Source: Mucilaginibacter gotjawali
Lineage (GTDB): Bacteria; Bacteroidota; Bacteroidia; Sphingobacteriales; Sphingobacteriaceae
DNA: 64,000 nucleotides
Assembly: GCF_002355435.1 (NCBI RefSeq)
Contig: NZ_AP017313.1
Span: forward strand, 3,286,001 to 3,350,000
Direction: 5' to 3'
The notes under the pieces were generated by a model. The model searched no databases, was not told where the DNA came from, and worked only from the letters and a program-made list of their open reading frames with translations. Below are positions 53,686 to 63,287 of the stretch, one piece after another (the first letter of the stretch is position 1; every line of letters starts with the position of its first letter). Both the position numbers and the translations under genes were made by a program.

Positions 53686-54485
53686 ATTTTTTCCTTTCCC
53701 TCTTGCCTGAACCTGGAAACACCGGGAAAAATCCGCATTGTTTCCTTACTTCCCAATGCTATATACCCCAACTTGTCCAGGCTATCATCAAACAGCTGAA
53801 AAACCTTGCCCTGGAGTTCCTTTTCAAAATAAATTAATACATTCCTGCACACAATAAGTTGAAAATGATTAAATGAACTTTCTGACACCAGGTTATGTGT
53901 TGAAAATACCAGGCGCTTTGAAAGCTCCTTATCAAAAATAACCTGGTTGTAACCGGCCGTATAGTAGCTGCTAAAATCCTCTTTCCCTCCTGCCAAACGG
54001 TAATTATCTGAGTTTTTTTGCATTTGCTGGATGGGAAAAATCCCTTGCGCAGCTTTTTTTACAACAGCAGGATTAATATCAGTAGCATAAATAAGCGTTT
54101 TGTGGAGTAAACCAGCCTCTTTAAGCAGTATGGCCATCGAGAAAACCTCTTCGCCTGTTGAACACCCTGCATGCCAGATACGGATAAATGGATAAGTGGC
54201 CAACACAGGCAATACCCCGGCACTTAAAAATTTAAAGAACGCAGGATCCCTGAACATTTCAGTTACATTCACAGTAACCTGTTCGATGAAATGGGTAAAA
54301 TAGGTTTCGTCAGAACGGATACGGTAACGGAATTCAGCAAAACTGGGAAAATTGTCCAGCGTATATAAACGATTAATCCGTCGCTTTAGCGAAGCTTTGG
54401 TATACGCTGTAAAATCATAACCATAGGTATCGATCAGGTCGTTTAAAAGCAACTCTATCTGCTCATCGCTGATCAGGAATTCCAT
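53667..54485 (-). CDS. cheR: CheR-type protein-glutamate methyltransferase
   Basis: A 272-residue CheR. The N-terminal helical domain has DFTAYTKASLKRRINR, and the SAM-binding domain has RIWHAGCSTGEEVFSMAILL, YATDINPAVVKKA and the late VCRNVLIYFEKELQ. It transfers methyl groups from S-adenosylmethionine to receptor glutamates, opposing CheB. It lies in a tight operon (7 bp after the response regulator, 19-bp overlap with cheB). In Bacteroidota such CheR-CheB pairs with hybrid kinases are often free of flagellar genes, which suggests a signalling role of another kind. Confidence 0.93.
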   Translation of the reverse strand: MEFLISDEQIELLLNDLIDTYGYDFTAYTKASLKRRINRLYTLDNFPSFAEFRYRIRSDETYFTHFIEQVTVNVTEMFRDPAFFKFLSAGVLPVLATYPFIRIWHAGCSTGEEVFSMAILLKEAGLLHKTLIYATDINPAVVKKAAQGIFPIQQMQKNSDNYRLAGGKEDFSSYYTAGYNQVIFDKELSKRLVFSTHNLVSESSFNHFQLIVCRNVLIYFEKELQGKVFQLFDDSLDKLGYIALGSKETMRIFPGVSRFRQEGKEKIWRKIS

Positions 54486-54492
54486 AAGCAGT

Positions 54493-54867
54493 TTATAAAT
54501 AGTTTGTTAAAATGCCAACCAAAACATCAACGTTTACCGGCTTTGAAATGTAATCGTTGGCACCTGCAGCTAAACACTTTTCGCGGTCGCCGGGCATTGC
54601 CTGTGCAGTAACAGCAATTACCGGCATATTGCCCCGTTCAGGCAGTTGACGAATGGCCGCTATGCACTCATAACCATCCATTTCAGGCATCATCATATCA
54701 AGCAACACAACACCAATTTCCAGCTTTTCGCTAATCATTTTTAACCCCGACACGCCATCAGTAGCAGATAAGCAACGAAAGCCTTTACTTTTAAGAACCA
54801 GGTTAAGTGCGAAAATGTTTCTGCTGTCATCATCTACTATTAGTATGGCTGAAGGTTGTTTTTTCAT
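54493..54867 (-). CDS. Single-domain response regulator
   Basis: A 124-residue receiver domain and nothing else. The acidic pair is in VDDDSRNIF (12-14), the phospho-acceptor is Asp57 in LLDMMMPEMDGY, Thr is in VTAQAM and Lys in YISKPVN. It closely resembles the third receiver of the large kinase just upstream ([41 protein letters not shown]), which suggests duplication. It probably relays phosphate between the kinase and CheR/CheB. Confidence 0.93.
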   Translation of the reverse strand: MKKQPSAILIVDDDSRNIFALNLVLKSKGFRCLSATDGVSGLKMISEKLEIGVVLLDMMMPEMDGYECIAAIRQLPERGNMPVIAVTAQAMPGDREKCLAAGANDYISKPVNVDVLVGILTNYL

Positions 54868-54878
54868 GATAGTAGAAT

Positions 54879-57800
54879 TTACTTTTTTATTTTATTTTTT
54901 TTATCAAATAACCACACACGTAATAAGGAGGTGAGCTGGTCAACGTCTACTGGTTTTGAAATATAATCCGAAGCGCCCGCCGCTATGCATTTCTCACGGT
55001 CGCCCAACATAGCCTTCGCTGTAACCGCAATTACCGGTATTTCTTTAAAAAGCGGGTTCTGCCTTATTCTGGCCGTACTTTCATACCCATCCATTTCAGG
55101 CATCATCATATCCATCAACACAATGCTGATTTCCGGGTGTTGCGTCAATTGCTCCAGTGCTTCCTTTCCATCCGTAGCTGTTATCACCTTCATGCCATAT
55201 TTTTCTAACGATTTGGTCATTGAAAATATATTTCGCACGTCATCGTCAGCAATCAAAACGGTATTATCTTTCAGAACATCGTCAAGCAGGTCACGCCCTT
55301 TTGGGTTGCCCCGGGCGGACGAATTCCTTTGATTTTCAACCAGGTGGAGAAAAAGCGTCACCTCATCCAATATCCGCTGATAAGAATGGGCAGTTTTAAC
55401 AACGATTGTGTCAGCATATTGGCGAATACGGGTTTCTTCGCCTGCAGACAAATGCTTCCCTGTAAAAATGATGATCGGCAGGTCTTCGAGCCCGGGATTT
55501 TGCTTGATCGTTTCAAGTGTTTCATATGCTTTTTTATCAGGAACTGCCATATCCATGATGACGCAATCCACTTGCTTATTATTTAATGCGTCTATGCTTT
55601 CGCTGATACTACCGGAAACCGTTGAAGAGACGTTAAAAGTATCGAGGAAATAGGATAACGCGCGGGCATGCCTGGCGTTTTCTTCCACAATGAGCACTTT
55701 TTTGGGGTTTCGGCTCCAAACCTCTTCCAGTTTCTGAAACATTTGTTTCATTTGTTCAACAGCGATCGGCTTACTTATAAAATCAACCGCACCTTTCAGC
55801 CTGCTTTCTTTCTTAGCCTCAACAGAAGACATAATATGTACAGGGATATGCCTCGTAGCATCATTTGCTTTTAATTCTTCCATTACATCCCACCCGTCTT
55901 TCATAGGCAAGTGGATATCCAGCAGGATAGCAACGGGCTGATATTGAATCGCCAATTGCAGTGCATAATCACCTCTTACAGTTGTGATACCTTTATATCC
56001 GCTTTTATGGGTATAATTTAACAAAGCTTTAGCAAAAGGAGTATCGTCTTCTATAATGAGAATTGTTTTGTCCCCGGGTTGTATTTCGTTGCGGTCATCC
56101 GCAATATCATCGGGCATAACAGGCACTAAAAACTTTTTGCGGTTTGAATCGGTCATAAGCTGGTCAGCAGACGCGTTTTCAGTATGAATAACAGGCGGTA
56201 TAGAAATGTGGTCAGTCTCGCGGTTGAGTGGTAAAGTGAGCGTAAATACACTTCCCTTACCAGGGTCACTTACAACGGATATCTCTCCTCCCAACAAGCG
56301 GGCCAACTGGCGGCTGATAGACAGCCCTAACCCTGTGCCGCCGAATTTTCTTTTAGTAGAACCGTCAGCCTGCTGGAATGCCTCAAATACTATCCCAAGC
56401 TTATCCTTTGGAATTCCAATACCCGTATCAGCAACCTGGAACTCTAAAATATCCGGATTGGCCGGCGGCTGACGCACAGTAAGAATAACCTGACCTTTAC
56501 CTGTGAATTTAAAGGCATTAGACAAAAGGTTTTTTAATATTTGTTCTAACCGCATCCTGTCAGTCTCCATTACAATGGTCTTAACGGTCTCCTGATTAAT
56601 AATAAATTGAAGGCCCTTCTCCTTTGCAACCGGCGCAAATAATGATTGCATGGCACCGACCAGCTCGCTAAGCGGGATTTTTTGGTATTCCAGGTCCATT
56701 TTGCCAGCTTCAATCTTGGATAAGTCTAGCAATTCATCGATCAGATTAAGCAAGCCGTTTCCGGAACTTAGGATAACCCCCGCTGATTCGATTTGCTCGG
56801 CGGTGAGGTTTTGGGTACTATTTTCAGACAAGTACCTGGATAACAACAAAATAGAATTAAGTGGCGTGCGCAGTTCATGCGACATATTGGCCATGAATTC
56901 TGATTTATAACGGGTTGTTCGTTCAAGTTCTTCTGCTTTTTGCTGAATCTCGATGTTGCGCTCCTGGATGATCCGGCTCCTTTCACTCAATTCAATATTG
57001 GTTTGCTGCAATTCTTCCTGCTGTACGCGCAATTCTTCCTCTGATGTTTGCAACTTTTGGGCATGCGCCTCCAGCTCAGTATTTAAATTTTCAAGTTCGC
57101 TATGCTGAGCCTGCAATTCTTCAGACTGGGCCTGTGTTTCCTCAAGCAGTTCCTGTAGTCGCTGCCGATTTTGTGCACCCGCTACGGCGAGGCCAATGTT
57201 GTCGGCTACATTTTTCAGAAATTCCAGTTTCCGGTCTGGAAAGCGATAAACTGATGCCAATTCAATTACCCCTTTTACCTGGCTTTCATAATGGATTGGA
57301 ACAATAAGAAAATTGCGCGGCTTTATACCTCCGGCAGCATGTACAACCTGTATTTGTTCATCAGCAATCTCCTTCAGCCACAGTACATGGTCGCTTTTTG
57401 CCGCCTGGCCCACCAATCCTTCACCCATGGCAATTTTGGATGGAGCTCCTGTAAGCGCAAAACTACTGCGGAGCCATAAGTCATCATTTTCAAGCAGGTA
57501 TAATGCGCCCACCTGGCTACCGGTATATCCTGCTATAAAACGGAGGACATCAGCCATCAGCACGTCCAGGGGCTTTTCACCTATCATCTGGTTGTTCAAT
57601 TGGCTGATTCCTGTTTGCATCCAGTCATTGTCTGATAAAATATTGAACGATTTTTGCAGCGATTCCGCCATTTTGTTCAATGCCAAAGAAATGCTGCCCA
57701 GGCTGTCTTTTTCATCGTCATTTACACGTACTCCATATTCGCCGGCGGATATCTGCCCGGCGATGTGCTGGATAATATTGATCCGCCGTGAAATTTCCTG

Positions 57801-58457
57801 ATCTTTGATGGTAAGTTCTTCCTGTAAACTGGCCCTTGCCGCCATATCCGAAGTCACCTTAATATAAGAAAACACAGAAACACTGATTGCCAACAACGCC
57901 GCAAGAACAATAATCAAAGGTGTTATTGAAGTAAATTGCTTTAAAGAAACAGTTCGGTTATTCAACAAAGTTCGTTCAGCCTGCTCTGAACTGTCAACTA
58001 CCTTCCTGAGGTCATCCATGGCCGCTTTCCCGATTTCCAGGTCAGTCACCGTAACAGCCTCCCCTGAACGTTTTTTGTTAATCAGTGTCTGTAACGCTGA
58101 AAGGCGTCTTATCAATACCCCTTTCATCCGGATGCTATAAACCTGTTGCTGCGGATTATCGATAGTTAATCGCTGTACCTGGTCAATCAATTGAAGCGCT
58201 TTTCCATAAGCACCGTTATAAGGCTCCAGAAATTCATCCTTGCCGGTTAAAAGATAACCGCGTTGGCCGGTCTCCGCATCTTTCATGGTAGACATGATAC
58301 TTTCAAGCCGTTCAACTACCTGGTTGCTATGGTCAACAAGATCAGCGCTTTTTAATAGATTTTGAATACTGAAAAAGGATGCAACAGAGCTTACAACTAG
58401 CAATAGCAAAGATAAACCAAAACCAATCTGCAAGTTGCGGGTAAGTGAAGTTCTCAT
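54879..58457 (-). CDS. Hybrid histidine kinase: CHASE3-HAMP-GAF-HisKA-HATPase with three receivers
   Basis: A 1192-residue inner-membrane sensor. First membrane helix (about 10-32), periplasmic CHASE3 domain (about 35-180; MKDAETGQRGYLLTGKDEFL), second helix (about 184-204), HAMP (about 205-275) and GAF (about 295-450). A long Glu-rich coiled coil follows (about 450-560). The kinase core has His527 in MSHELRTPLNS, NAFKF, DTGIGIP and GGTGLGLSI. Three receivers end the protein, with acceptor Asp near 847, 968 and 1116. In the second receiver the acidic pocket reads VEENARHAR and the acceptor loop MDMAVPDKKA, so it is atypical. It follows the REC-kinase gene by 9 bp and precedes the lone receiver by 11 bp. 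Confidence 0.93.
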   Translation of the reverse strand: MRTSLTRNLQIGFGLSLLLLVVSSVASFFSIQNLLKSADLVDHSNQVVERLESIMSTMKDAETGQRGYLLTGKDEFLEPYNGAYGKALQLIDQVQRLTIDNPQQQVYSIRMKGVLIRRLSALQTLINKKRSGEAVTVTDLEIGKAAMDDLRKVVDSSEQAERTLLNNRTVSLKQFTSITPLIIVLAALLAISVSVFSYIKVTSDMAARASLQEELTIKDQEISRRINIIQHIAGQISAGEYGVRVNDDEKDSLGSISLALNKMAESLQKSFNILSDNDWMQTGISQLNNQMIGEKPLDVLMADVLRFIAGYTGSQVGALYLLENDDLWLRSSFALTGAPSKIAMGEGLVGQAAKSDHVLWLKEIADEQIQVVHAAGGIKPRNFLIVPIHYESQVKGVIELASVYRFPDRKLEFLKNVADNIGLAVAGAQNRQRLQELLEETQAQSEELQAQHSELENLNTELEAHAQKLQTSEEELRVQQEELQQTNIELSERSRIIQERNIEIQQKAEELERTTRYKSEFMANMSHELRTPLNSILLLSRYLSENSTQNLTAEQIESAGVILSSGNGLLNLIDELLDLSKIEAGKMDLEYQKIPLSELVGAMQSLFAPVAKEKGLQFIINQETVKTIVMETDRMRLEQILKNLLSNAFKFTGKGQVILTVRQPPANPDILEFQVADTGIGIPKDKLGIVFEAFQQADGSTKRKFGGTGLGLSISRQLARLLGGEISVVSDPGKGSVFTLTLPLNRETDHISIPPVIHTENASADQLMTDSNRKKFLVPVMPDDIADDRNEIQPGDKTILIIEDDTPFAKALLNYTHKSGYKGITTVRGDYALQLAIQYQPVAILLDIHLPMKDGWDVMEELKANDATRHIPVHIMSSVEAKKESRLKGAVDFISKPIAVEQMKQMFQKLEEVWSRNPKKVLIVEENARHARALSYFLDTFNVSSTVSGSISESIDALNNKQVDCVIMDMAVPDKKAYETLETIKQNPGLEDLPIIIFTGKHLSAGEETRIRQYADTIVVKTAHSYQRILDEVTLFLHLVENQRNSSARGNPKGRDLLDDVLKDNTVLIADDDVRNIFSMTKSLEKYGMKVITATDGKEALEQLTQHPEISIVLMDMMMPEMDGYESTARIRQNPLFKEIPVIAVTAKAMLGDREKCIAAGASDYISKPVDVDQLTSLLRVWLFDKKNKIKK

Positions 58458-58466
58458 ATGAAATGG

Positions 58467-59582
58467 TTAATTCAGTTCAGAAATAGCAGGATTAATCGGG
58501 ATACAAAAGTAAAATGTGGAACCTTTTTCAGGTTCACTTACAACACCGTAGGTACCCTTGTGTCTTTTAACGATCTCAGCGCAAATGTAAAGCCCCATCC
58601 CCAGTCCCTGGAACCGGTTGGAATTTTCCTCTACCCTGTAAAATTTCTCAAAAAGTTGATGTTGTCTTTCAGCCGAAATACCAATACCCTCATCAATCAC
58701 GTTTACGTGTACTTTTCCATCTGGTAAAAGCAGCACTTCAATTACAACTTCTTTGCCCTCTGGGCCGTATTTTATGGCGTTACTCAGGTAATTTTGAACC
58801 ACTTGTTCCAAACGATTCTCATCGCCAAAAACCCGGATATTTGATATGTCGGGCGCTTTGATTCGAAGGCTTTTGTCCGGAAAGGAATGTTGAATATTTT
58901 CTACCGCGTTAATTAAAAAAGTTCCAAAATCAAAGTATTGAAAATTGAACTGCAATTTTCCCGATTGAATTTTAGTGGTGTCCAGCAGATCCCCAACCAG
59001 CCTGTTCAATTTAGTGACCTGTTTTTGTGAGCGGTCAAGAAACATCCTGGTTTGATCAATATTCTTTCTTTCTAAAGCATTCCCGGCAAGTTGTATATAG
59101 CCTTTTATCGATGTAAGCGGCGTATTCAATTCATGGCTGGCGATACTGATAAATTCGTCTTTTTTATTTTCGGCAACTATGCGTCTTTCGATTTCCAACT
59201 GCAGCGACCGCTGAATATTATTCAATTTGACAAATGTTTTAATCTTTAATACCAGGATATCAGTATCAAAGGGCTTAACAAGATAGTCCCGGCCCCCCGA
59301 TGCATAGCCTTTGGTAATAAATTCTTTACTGACATTCACAGCCGATAAAAAAATAATAGGGATATCGCTTGTCCGCCGATAACCGCTTACGGCCTCCGCT
59401 ACTTCAAATCCATCCATCCCGGGCATTTGCACGTCAAGAATAATTAACTCGTAGTCATTCCTAAGCAATTTTTTTAAAGCATCTTCACCTGATAAAGCGG
59501 TATCGATTTCAAACCCCCGGCTTTCGAGTGTTTTCCCCAGTGCAATAAGGTTTTCCTGCTTGTCGTCAACAATAAGTATCAT
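58467..59582 (-). CDS. Response regulator-histidine kinase (REC-HisKA-HATPase)
   Basis: A 371-residue cytoplasmic kinase with an N-terminal receiver (Asp50 in IILDVQMPGMDGF, Lys in YLVKPFD), a HisKA domain with His150 in IASHELNTPLTS and an ATPase domain with NAIKYGP, DEGIGIS and GLGMGLYI. The receiver-first order suggests that it takes phosphate from another kinase to control its own activity. It is the first gene of the minus-strand operon that ends with cheB. A near-consensus -7 box (TATCTTTA on the minus strand, 59603-59610) lies 20 bp upstream. Confidence 0.93.
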   Translation of the reverse strand: MILIVDDKQENLIALGKTLESRGFEIDTALSGEDALKKLLRNDYELIILDVQMPGMDGFEVAEAVSGYRRTSDIPIIFLSAVNVSKEFITKGYASGGRDYLVKPFDTDILVLKIKTFVKLNNIQRSLQLEIERRIVAENKKDEFISIASHELNTPLTSIKGYIQLAGNALERKNIDQTRMFLDRSQKQVTKLNRLVGDLLDTTKIQSGKLQFNFQYFDFGTFLINAVENIQHSFPDKSLRIKAPDISNIRVFGDENRLEQVVQNYLSNAIKYGPEGKEVVIEVLLLPDGKVHVNVIDEGIGISAERQHQLFEKFYRVEENSNRFQGLGMGLYICAEIVKRHKGTYGVVSEPEKGSTFYFCIPINPAISELN

Positions 59583-60172
59583 TCATATTTATAAATTACC
59601 GTTAAAGATACGGTTAATGGTTTGACTTAGTTAAAATGAATGCATTTTCGCGTCCTTGTTAAGAGACACTTCGCCTTTTGATTTATCTGTAGCTAAAGGC
59701 TATCAATTTCGAAAGAAAAAAATTGCAAAATTGTTTTATCCAAATACATCAAATACCAAAAAAAGCTTAACGCTTTGATTTAAAGCTTTTTTATTTTTAG
59801 AGTCCATTTAAGCGGAAGCGCGGGGGATTTAAATCCCTTTTCAAATTTTTTTTTTTTAAAAATCCGATGCGTTAATGATTTAACGGGGTAAAGCATTATT
59901 TATCCGCGAAAAATAAAGAAACAGTAACTTCATCTGTAAAATATCTTTCCCTTAGTAATCTTTCCGTGCTATTTTATTGAAAAAACAATGCCTCATACTA
60001 CATACTACCCGCATTGTTTAAAATGCCCCCCCGATATATTTGTTATCAGGAATATATGCTATTTTATTTAAGAATACTCTTGCTGTTTTTACCCCGCCGC
60101 GGAATATTAAATATAGAAGCTTTAAACTTCTTAATCAATATAAAGTTTTAAATTTACTTTCAAATTGACCCT
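59583..60172. other. 590-bp divergent intergenic region
   Basis: AT-rich gap between the divergent REC-kinase operon and the lone response regulator. It contains a hairpin (AAAAAAGCTT / AAGCTTTTTT around 59758-59792) and a perfect 14-bp palindrome (GGGATTTAAATCCC, 59824-59837). No ORF or RNA gene is recognised. A small RNA in this gap cannot be excluded. Confidence 0.5.
59758..59792 (+). terminator. Terminator-like hairpin in the divergent region
   Basis: AAAAAAGCTT pairs with AAGCTTTTTT over a 13-nt loop, followed by ATTTTTAG. It is upstream of both flanking genes, so what it terminates is unclear; leader attenuation or an unannotated RNA are options. Confidence 0.4.
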
Positions 60173-60562
60173 ATGGCCTTGGTGAAATCCAGATTAAAGA
60201 TTTTTTTGGTTGACGACGACCCTTTTTGCCGCAATATGTACCTGCAACACCTGGAAAATCTGGGTTATAAGGATATCACCTGTTTTGAAAATGGCGCTGA
60301 TTGCCTTGCACATCTTTTTCTAAAACCAGACGTCATCTTTCTTGATCACAGTATGGGGACACTCCCCGGACTGACCGTATTGAAAAAAATAAAACTTTTT
60401 GACCCCGATATTCACGTGGTATTTTTATCGGGCAGTGCCAATATTATTACCGCAGTAAAAGCCCTTAAAAGTGGCGCGATTGAATATATTGTGAAAGGAA
60501 TAAATGAGTTTGAAAACATGACTAAAGTGCTGAGCAGGATAGCCGAAATAAAAGCGTCATAA
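60173..60562 (+). CDS. Single-domain response regulator
   Basis: A 129-residue receiver (VDDDPFCRNMYL, acceptor Asp58 in IFLDHSMGTLPG, switch Ser in FLSGSA, Lys in YIVKGINEF). The usual KP pair after beta-5 is KG, and the loop after the acceptor lacks the common MPxMDG, so it belongs to a diverged receiver group. It is the only plus-strand gene in the signalling block, with its stop 40 bp from the converging kinase-receiver gene. It may shuttle phosphate between the two flanking operons. Confidence 0.88.
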   Translation: MALVKSRLKIFLVDDDPFCRNMYLQHLENLGYKDITCFENGADCLAHLFLKPDVIFLDHSMGTLPGLTVLKKIKLFDPDIHVVFLSGSANIITAVKALKSGAIEYIVKGINEFENMTKVLSRIAEIKAS

Positions 60563-60601
60563 AAAGCCGGCCAAAGCATTGAACAGCGAAACAGTAAATA
60601 A

Positions 60602-62119
60602 TTACCCGAGATATTTTTTAAGCTTTATAAAAAAATCATTTGGATTGAACGGCTTGGTAACATAGTCCTGCATACCGGCTTGCATAACCTTTTTCCTTAC
60701 ATCGCTTGTTGCCGAGGCTGTTAACGCAATTATTGGCGTTTCCTTATCAAATTCCCTTATCTTAGTTGTCGCAGTATAACCATCCATCACCGGCATTTGA
60801 AGGTCCATTAAAACCAGATCACATTTATTATTCTTCAGCATTTCAACAGCAACGGCGCCATTTTCGGCCACGTTAACTTTAGCTTTCCAGCTTTCAAGAA
60901 GCTGTGTTGCGTACAGTACGTTAAACAAAGTGTCTTCAACAAGCAAAATACATTTGTTATCCAGGTCAAAGTCTACCGAGTCATCCTCGGGTGCGTTATT
61001 ATCGCCCGCCTCAACAGTTTTAAGCTCAAGTGTGAATGAAAAAACAGAACCTTTTCCAATTTCTGATTTAACCTTAATATCTGAACCCAATAATAACAGG
61101 ATGCGTTTTGTGATCGCTAATCCTAAACCTGTACCGCCATATTGCCTGGTTATTGATGTTGAGGCTTGCATAAATGGTAAAAAGATAGCTTCATGGTTTT
61201 TCTTTGAAATACCAACACCTGTGTCTTCTATACAAAATTCAACCATTGCCGATTCCTGTTTTAATTCTTTTAAGATCAGGCGTACGGATATAACTCCGCG
61301 GTGGGTAAATTTAACCGCATTTGAAACCAGGTTATTTAAAACCTGCCCCATCCTTAAGGTGTCACCAACAAAGTGTTCAGGTAGTTTTTCATCAACATCC
61401 AGTACGATTTTATTTTCCCGTTCATTAGCGCTGTTGGTATTAGCGGTGATAATATCTTTCACTAATTTTTTTATACTGAACGATGTTTCCTCAAGATCGA
61501 GTTTACCGGCTTCAATTTTATTAAAATCCAGGATATCATTAATAAGCATCAGTAAATTATCTGCTGATGTTTTTAAGGCGGTTAAGTTATCTACCTGGTC
61601 AGGGCGCGGGTTACTTTTCAACAGCAGATGCCCCATACCCAGAACTGCATTTAACGGGGTCCTGATCTCGTGACTAATGATCGATAGAAACTCCGACTTC
61701 GCCATACTTGCTTTTTCAGCTTCTTCTTTGGCCAGCATTAGCTGTTTTTCAACCTCTTTCCGACGGGTTATTTCATCGTTTAGCAGGTCAACAATCTCCA
61801 GCAGGTCGTCGCCGGTTTCTGTAACCGATTCATAATGTTCTGCTTTTATATGCTGAAGCGTGTTTTTCAATTTGTGGATCGACAACCTGCGCAGCTCAAC
61901 TTCTTCTTTTAGTTTTTCGTTGATCTCTGTAAATTCCTGCTGGGTGATGGTAAACGCATGGTTCGACAATTCCTTATCACGATCAAAAGCTTCGTACGAA
62001 TCGCTAACCGCTTCAATAAATTGAATAAAATCGGAATTCGACGACAATTCTTTTGTTGAATATTTTTTTAATTGCCGATTTAATAACTTATGATTTGTCA
62101 TCGGGGTATTATTCTTCAT
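60602..62119 (-). CDS. Hybrid histidine kinase (HisKA-HATPase-REC)
   Basis: A 505-residue cytoplasmic kinase. An N-terminal coiled coil without a known sensor domain (about 1-135) is followed by HisKA with His150 in [12 protein letters not shown]. The ATPase domain has NAVKF, DTGVGIS and GGTGLGLAI, and the C-terminal receiver has LMDLQMPVMDGY and VTKPFN. It overlaps the end of the FIST gene by 11 bp, so translation is coupled and the FIST protein is the likely sensory input. The output partner may be the REC-Hpt protein upstream. Confidence 0.93.
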   Translation of the reverse strand: MKNNTPMTNHKLLNRQLKKYSTKELSSNSDFIQFIEAVSDSYEAFDRDKELSNHAFTITQQEFTEINEKLKEEVELRRLSIHKLKNTLQHIKAEHYESVTETGDDLLEIVDLLNDEITRRKEVEKQLMLAKEEAEKASMAKSEFLSIISHEIRTPLNAVLGMGHLLLKSNPRPDQVDNLTALKTSADNLLMLINDILDFNKIEAGKLDLEETSFSIKKLVKDIITANTNSANERENKIVLDVDEKLPEHFVGDTLRMGQVLNNLVSNAVKFTHRGVISVRLILKELKQESAMVEFCIEDTGVGISKKNHEAIFLPFMQASTSITRQYGGTGLGLAITKRILLLLGSDIKVKSEIGKGSVFSFTLELKTVEAGDNNAPEDDSVDFDLDNKCILLVEDTLFNVLYATQLLESWKAKVNVAENGAVAVEMLKNNKCDLVLMDLQMPVMDGYTATTKIREFDKETPIIALTASATSDVRKKVMQAGMQDYVTKPFNPNDFFIKLKKYLG

Positions 62120-63254
62120 TAAAAGTTGTAATAGTCATAGTTTGGTTGTGTAATTCACACCTGGCGTTTACATTAAGTGGTGAAATCTCGCCGTATGAAT
62201 AAAAACCGCTAATTAAGGTATTTTCGCCGAATATTTCTTTCACCGCTTCAACTTCTTCATCAATACGCTTTCCCAATATCAGTTTCCGGCCTACACAACT
62301 GATCAACAAGGCCAGTTTGGGTTTTGCATTAATAGCATCATCAAACTGGGTAACAGCATTTACCGCTGCCAAAGTTGCCGCATCGATCAGTTTGTCGAAA
62401 TTAGCTTTCATAAACCGAACCAATGAGCCTTCGGGAATATCCCCTGCAAAGGTCATGCTTTGCTTTTCATTATCTATGGAAAGAATGGTTCGAACCACCC
62501 CCTCATCACTTCCTTCAGGGCGAACATATAGTGGAAAGAGCAATGCCGAACCTGGCAACTCATTCGCATATTTTCCCAGGTATTGTTTATAAAGTTCAAG
62601 CGCGTTTTTATCGTCAATCTCAAAAAGCACATTCGAAACAGAGCTTGTAACCTTTTTTTCGGGACCAAAAATTTCCCATCCGCCTATAGAACTATGGCCA
62701 ATCTTTAATTTATCGCCGTAGAACCCGATAGCCACTATATTCCCCATTGCCGGACCTTCGTTACAGCCAACTATTGTATAATTAAAATTGGCTGCATCTC
62801 CGGCCAACCCGCCCGTAACAGGAATATTTTTTTTGTTCACCTGTTCAATTCCACGTACTAATTCGCTTCCATTTACAAGGCCTCCGTCCGAAATGATCAT
62901 TACATAAGCCAGATCGTTACTGTTCAAGAGCGAAAAAACCTTCTCCCCTGCTTCAAAACTGTTAGCTACTTCTTTAATATTTATACTGATGGTTTTAACT
63001 GCGGTTTTTTCAAACTCTATCGCGACAACTGAAACTGTATTATCCGAAACATTTTCATCATAAATCTCACCCGAGGTGGAGCAAGTTACTATATTGGCAC
63101 CCGGGTAATATCCTTTCAGCTTCGTATAAATATCGTTATCCAATAAAATATTTTTAGCACCAAACCCCAGTACCAGGGTGTTTTTTCCGCTCAGTTTATC
63201 TCCGCCTTCCGAAATAAATTGACCGTTTTTATATAGCTTTTGTTGCGCTTTCAT
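62109..63254 (-). CDS. FIST domain sensor protein
   Basis: A 381-residue cytoplasmic protein with FIST N (about 25-220) and FIST C (about 225-365) domains. Marks are NTLVLGFGAKNILLDNDIY, CSTSGEIYDENVSDNTVSVVAIEF, GGLAGDAANF, a middle AIGFYGDKLKIGHSSIGGW and the C-terminal ALLISCVGRKLILGKRIDEEVEAV and FYSYGEISPL. FIST proteins are thought to bind small ligands such as amino acids and feed two-component systems. It sits between the REC-Hpt gene (33-bp gap) and the kinase it overlaps, giving a three-gene relay module. Confidence 0.93.
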   Translation of the reverse strand: MKAQQKLYKNGQFISEGGDKLSGKNTLVLGFGAKNILLDNDIYTKLKGYYPGANIVTCSTSGEIYDENVSDNTVSVVAIEFEKTAVKTISINIKEVANSFEAGEKVFSLLNSNDLAYVMIISDGGLVNGSELVRGIEQVNKKNIPVTGGLAGDAANFNYTIVGCNEGPAMGNIVAIGFYGDKLKIGHSSIGGWEIFGPEKKVTSSVSNVLFEIDDKNALELYKQYLGKYANELPGSALLFPLYVRPEGSDEGVVRTILSIDNEKQSMTFAGDIPEGSLVRFMKANFDKLIDAATLAAVNAVTQFDDAINAKPKLALLISCVGRKLILGKRIDEEVEAVKEIFGENTLISGFYSYGEISPLNVNARCELHNQTMTITTFNEE

Positions 63255-63287
63255 GCTTTTTTGATTTTTAAGCCGTTATTTCCAGTT

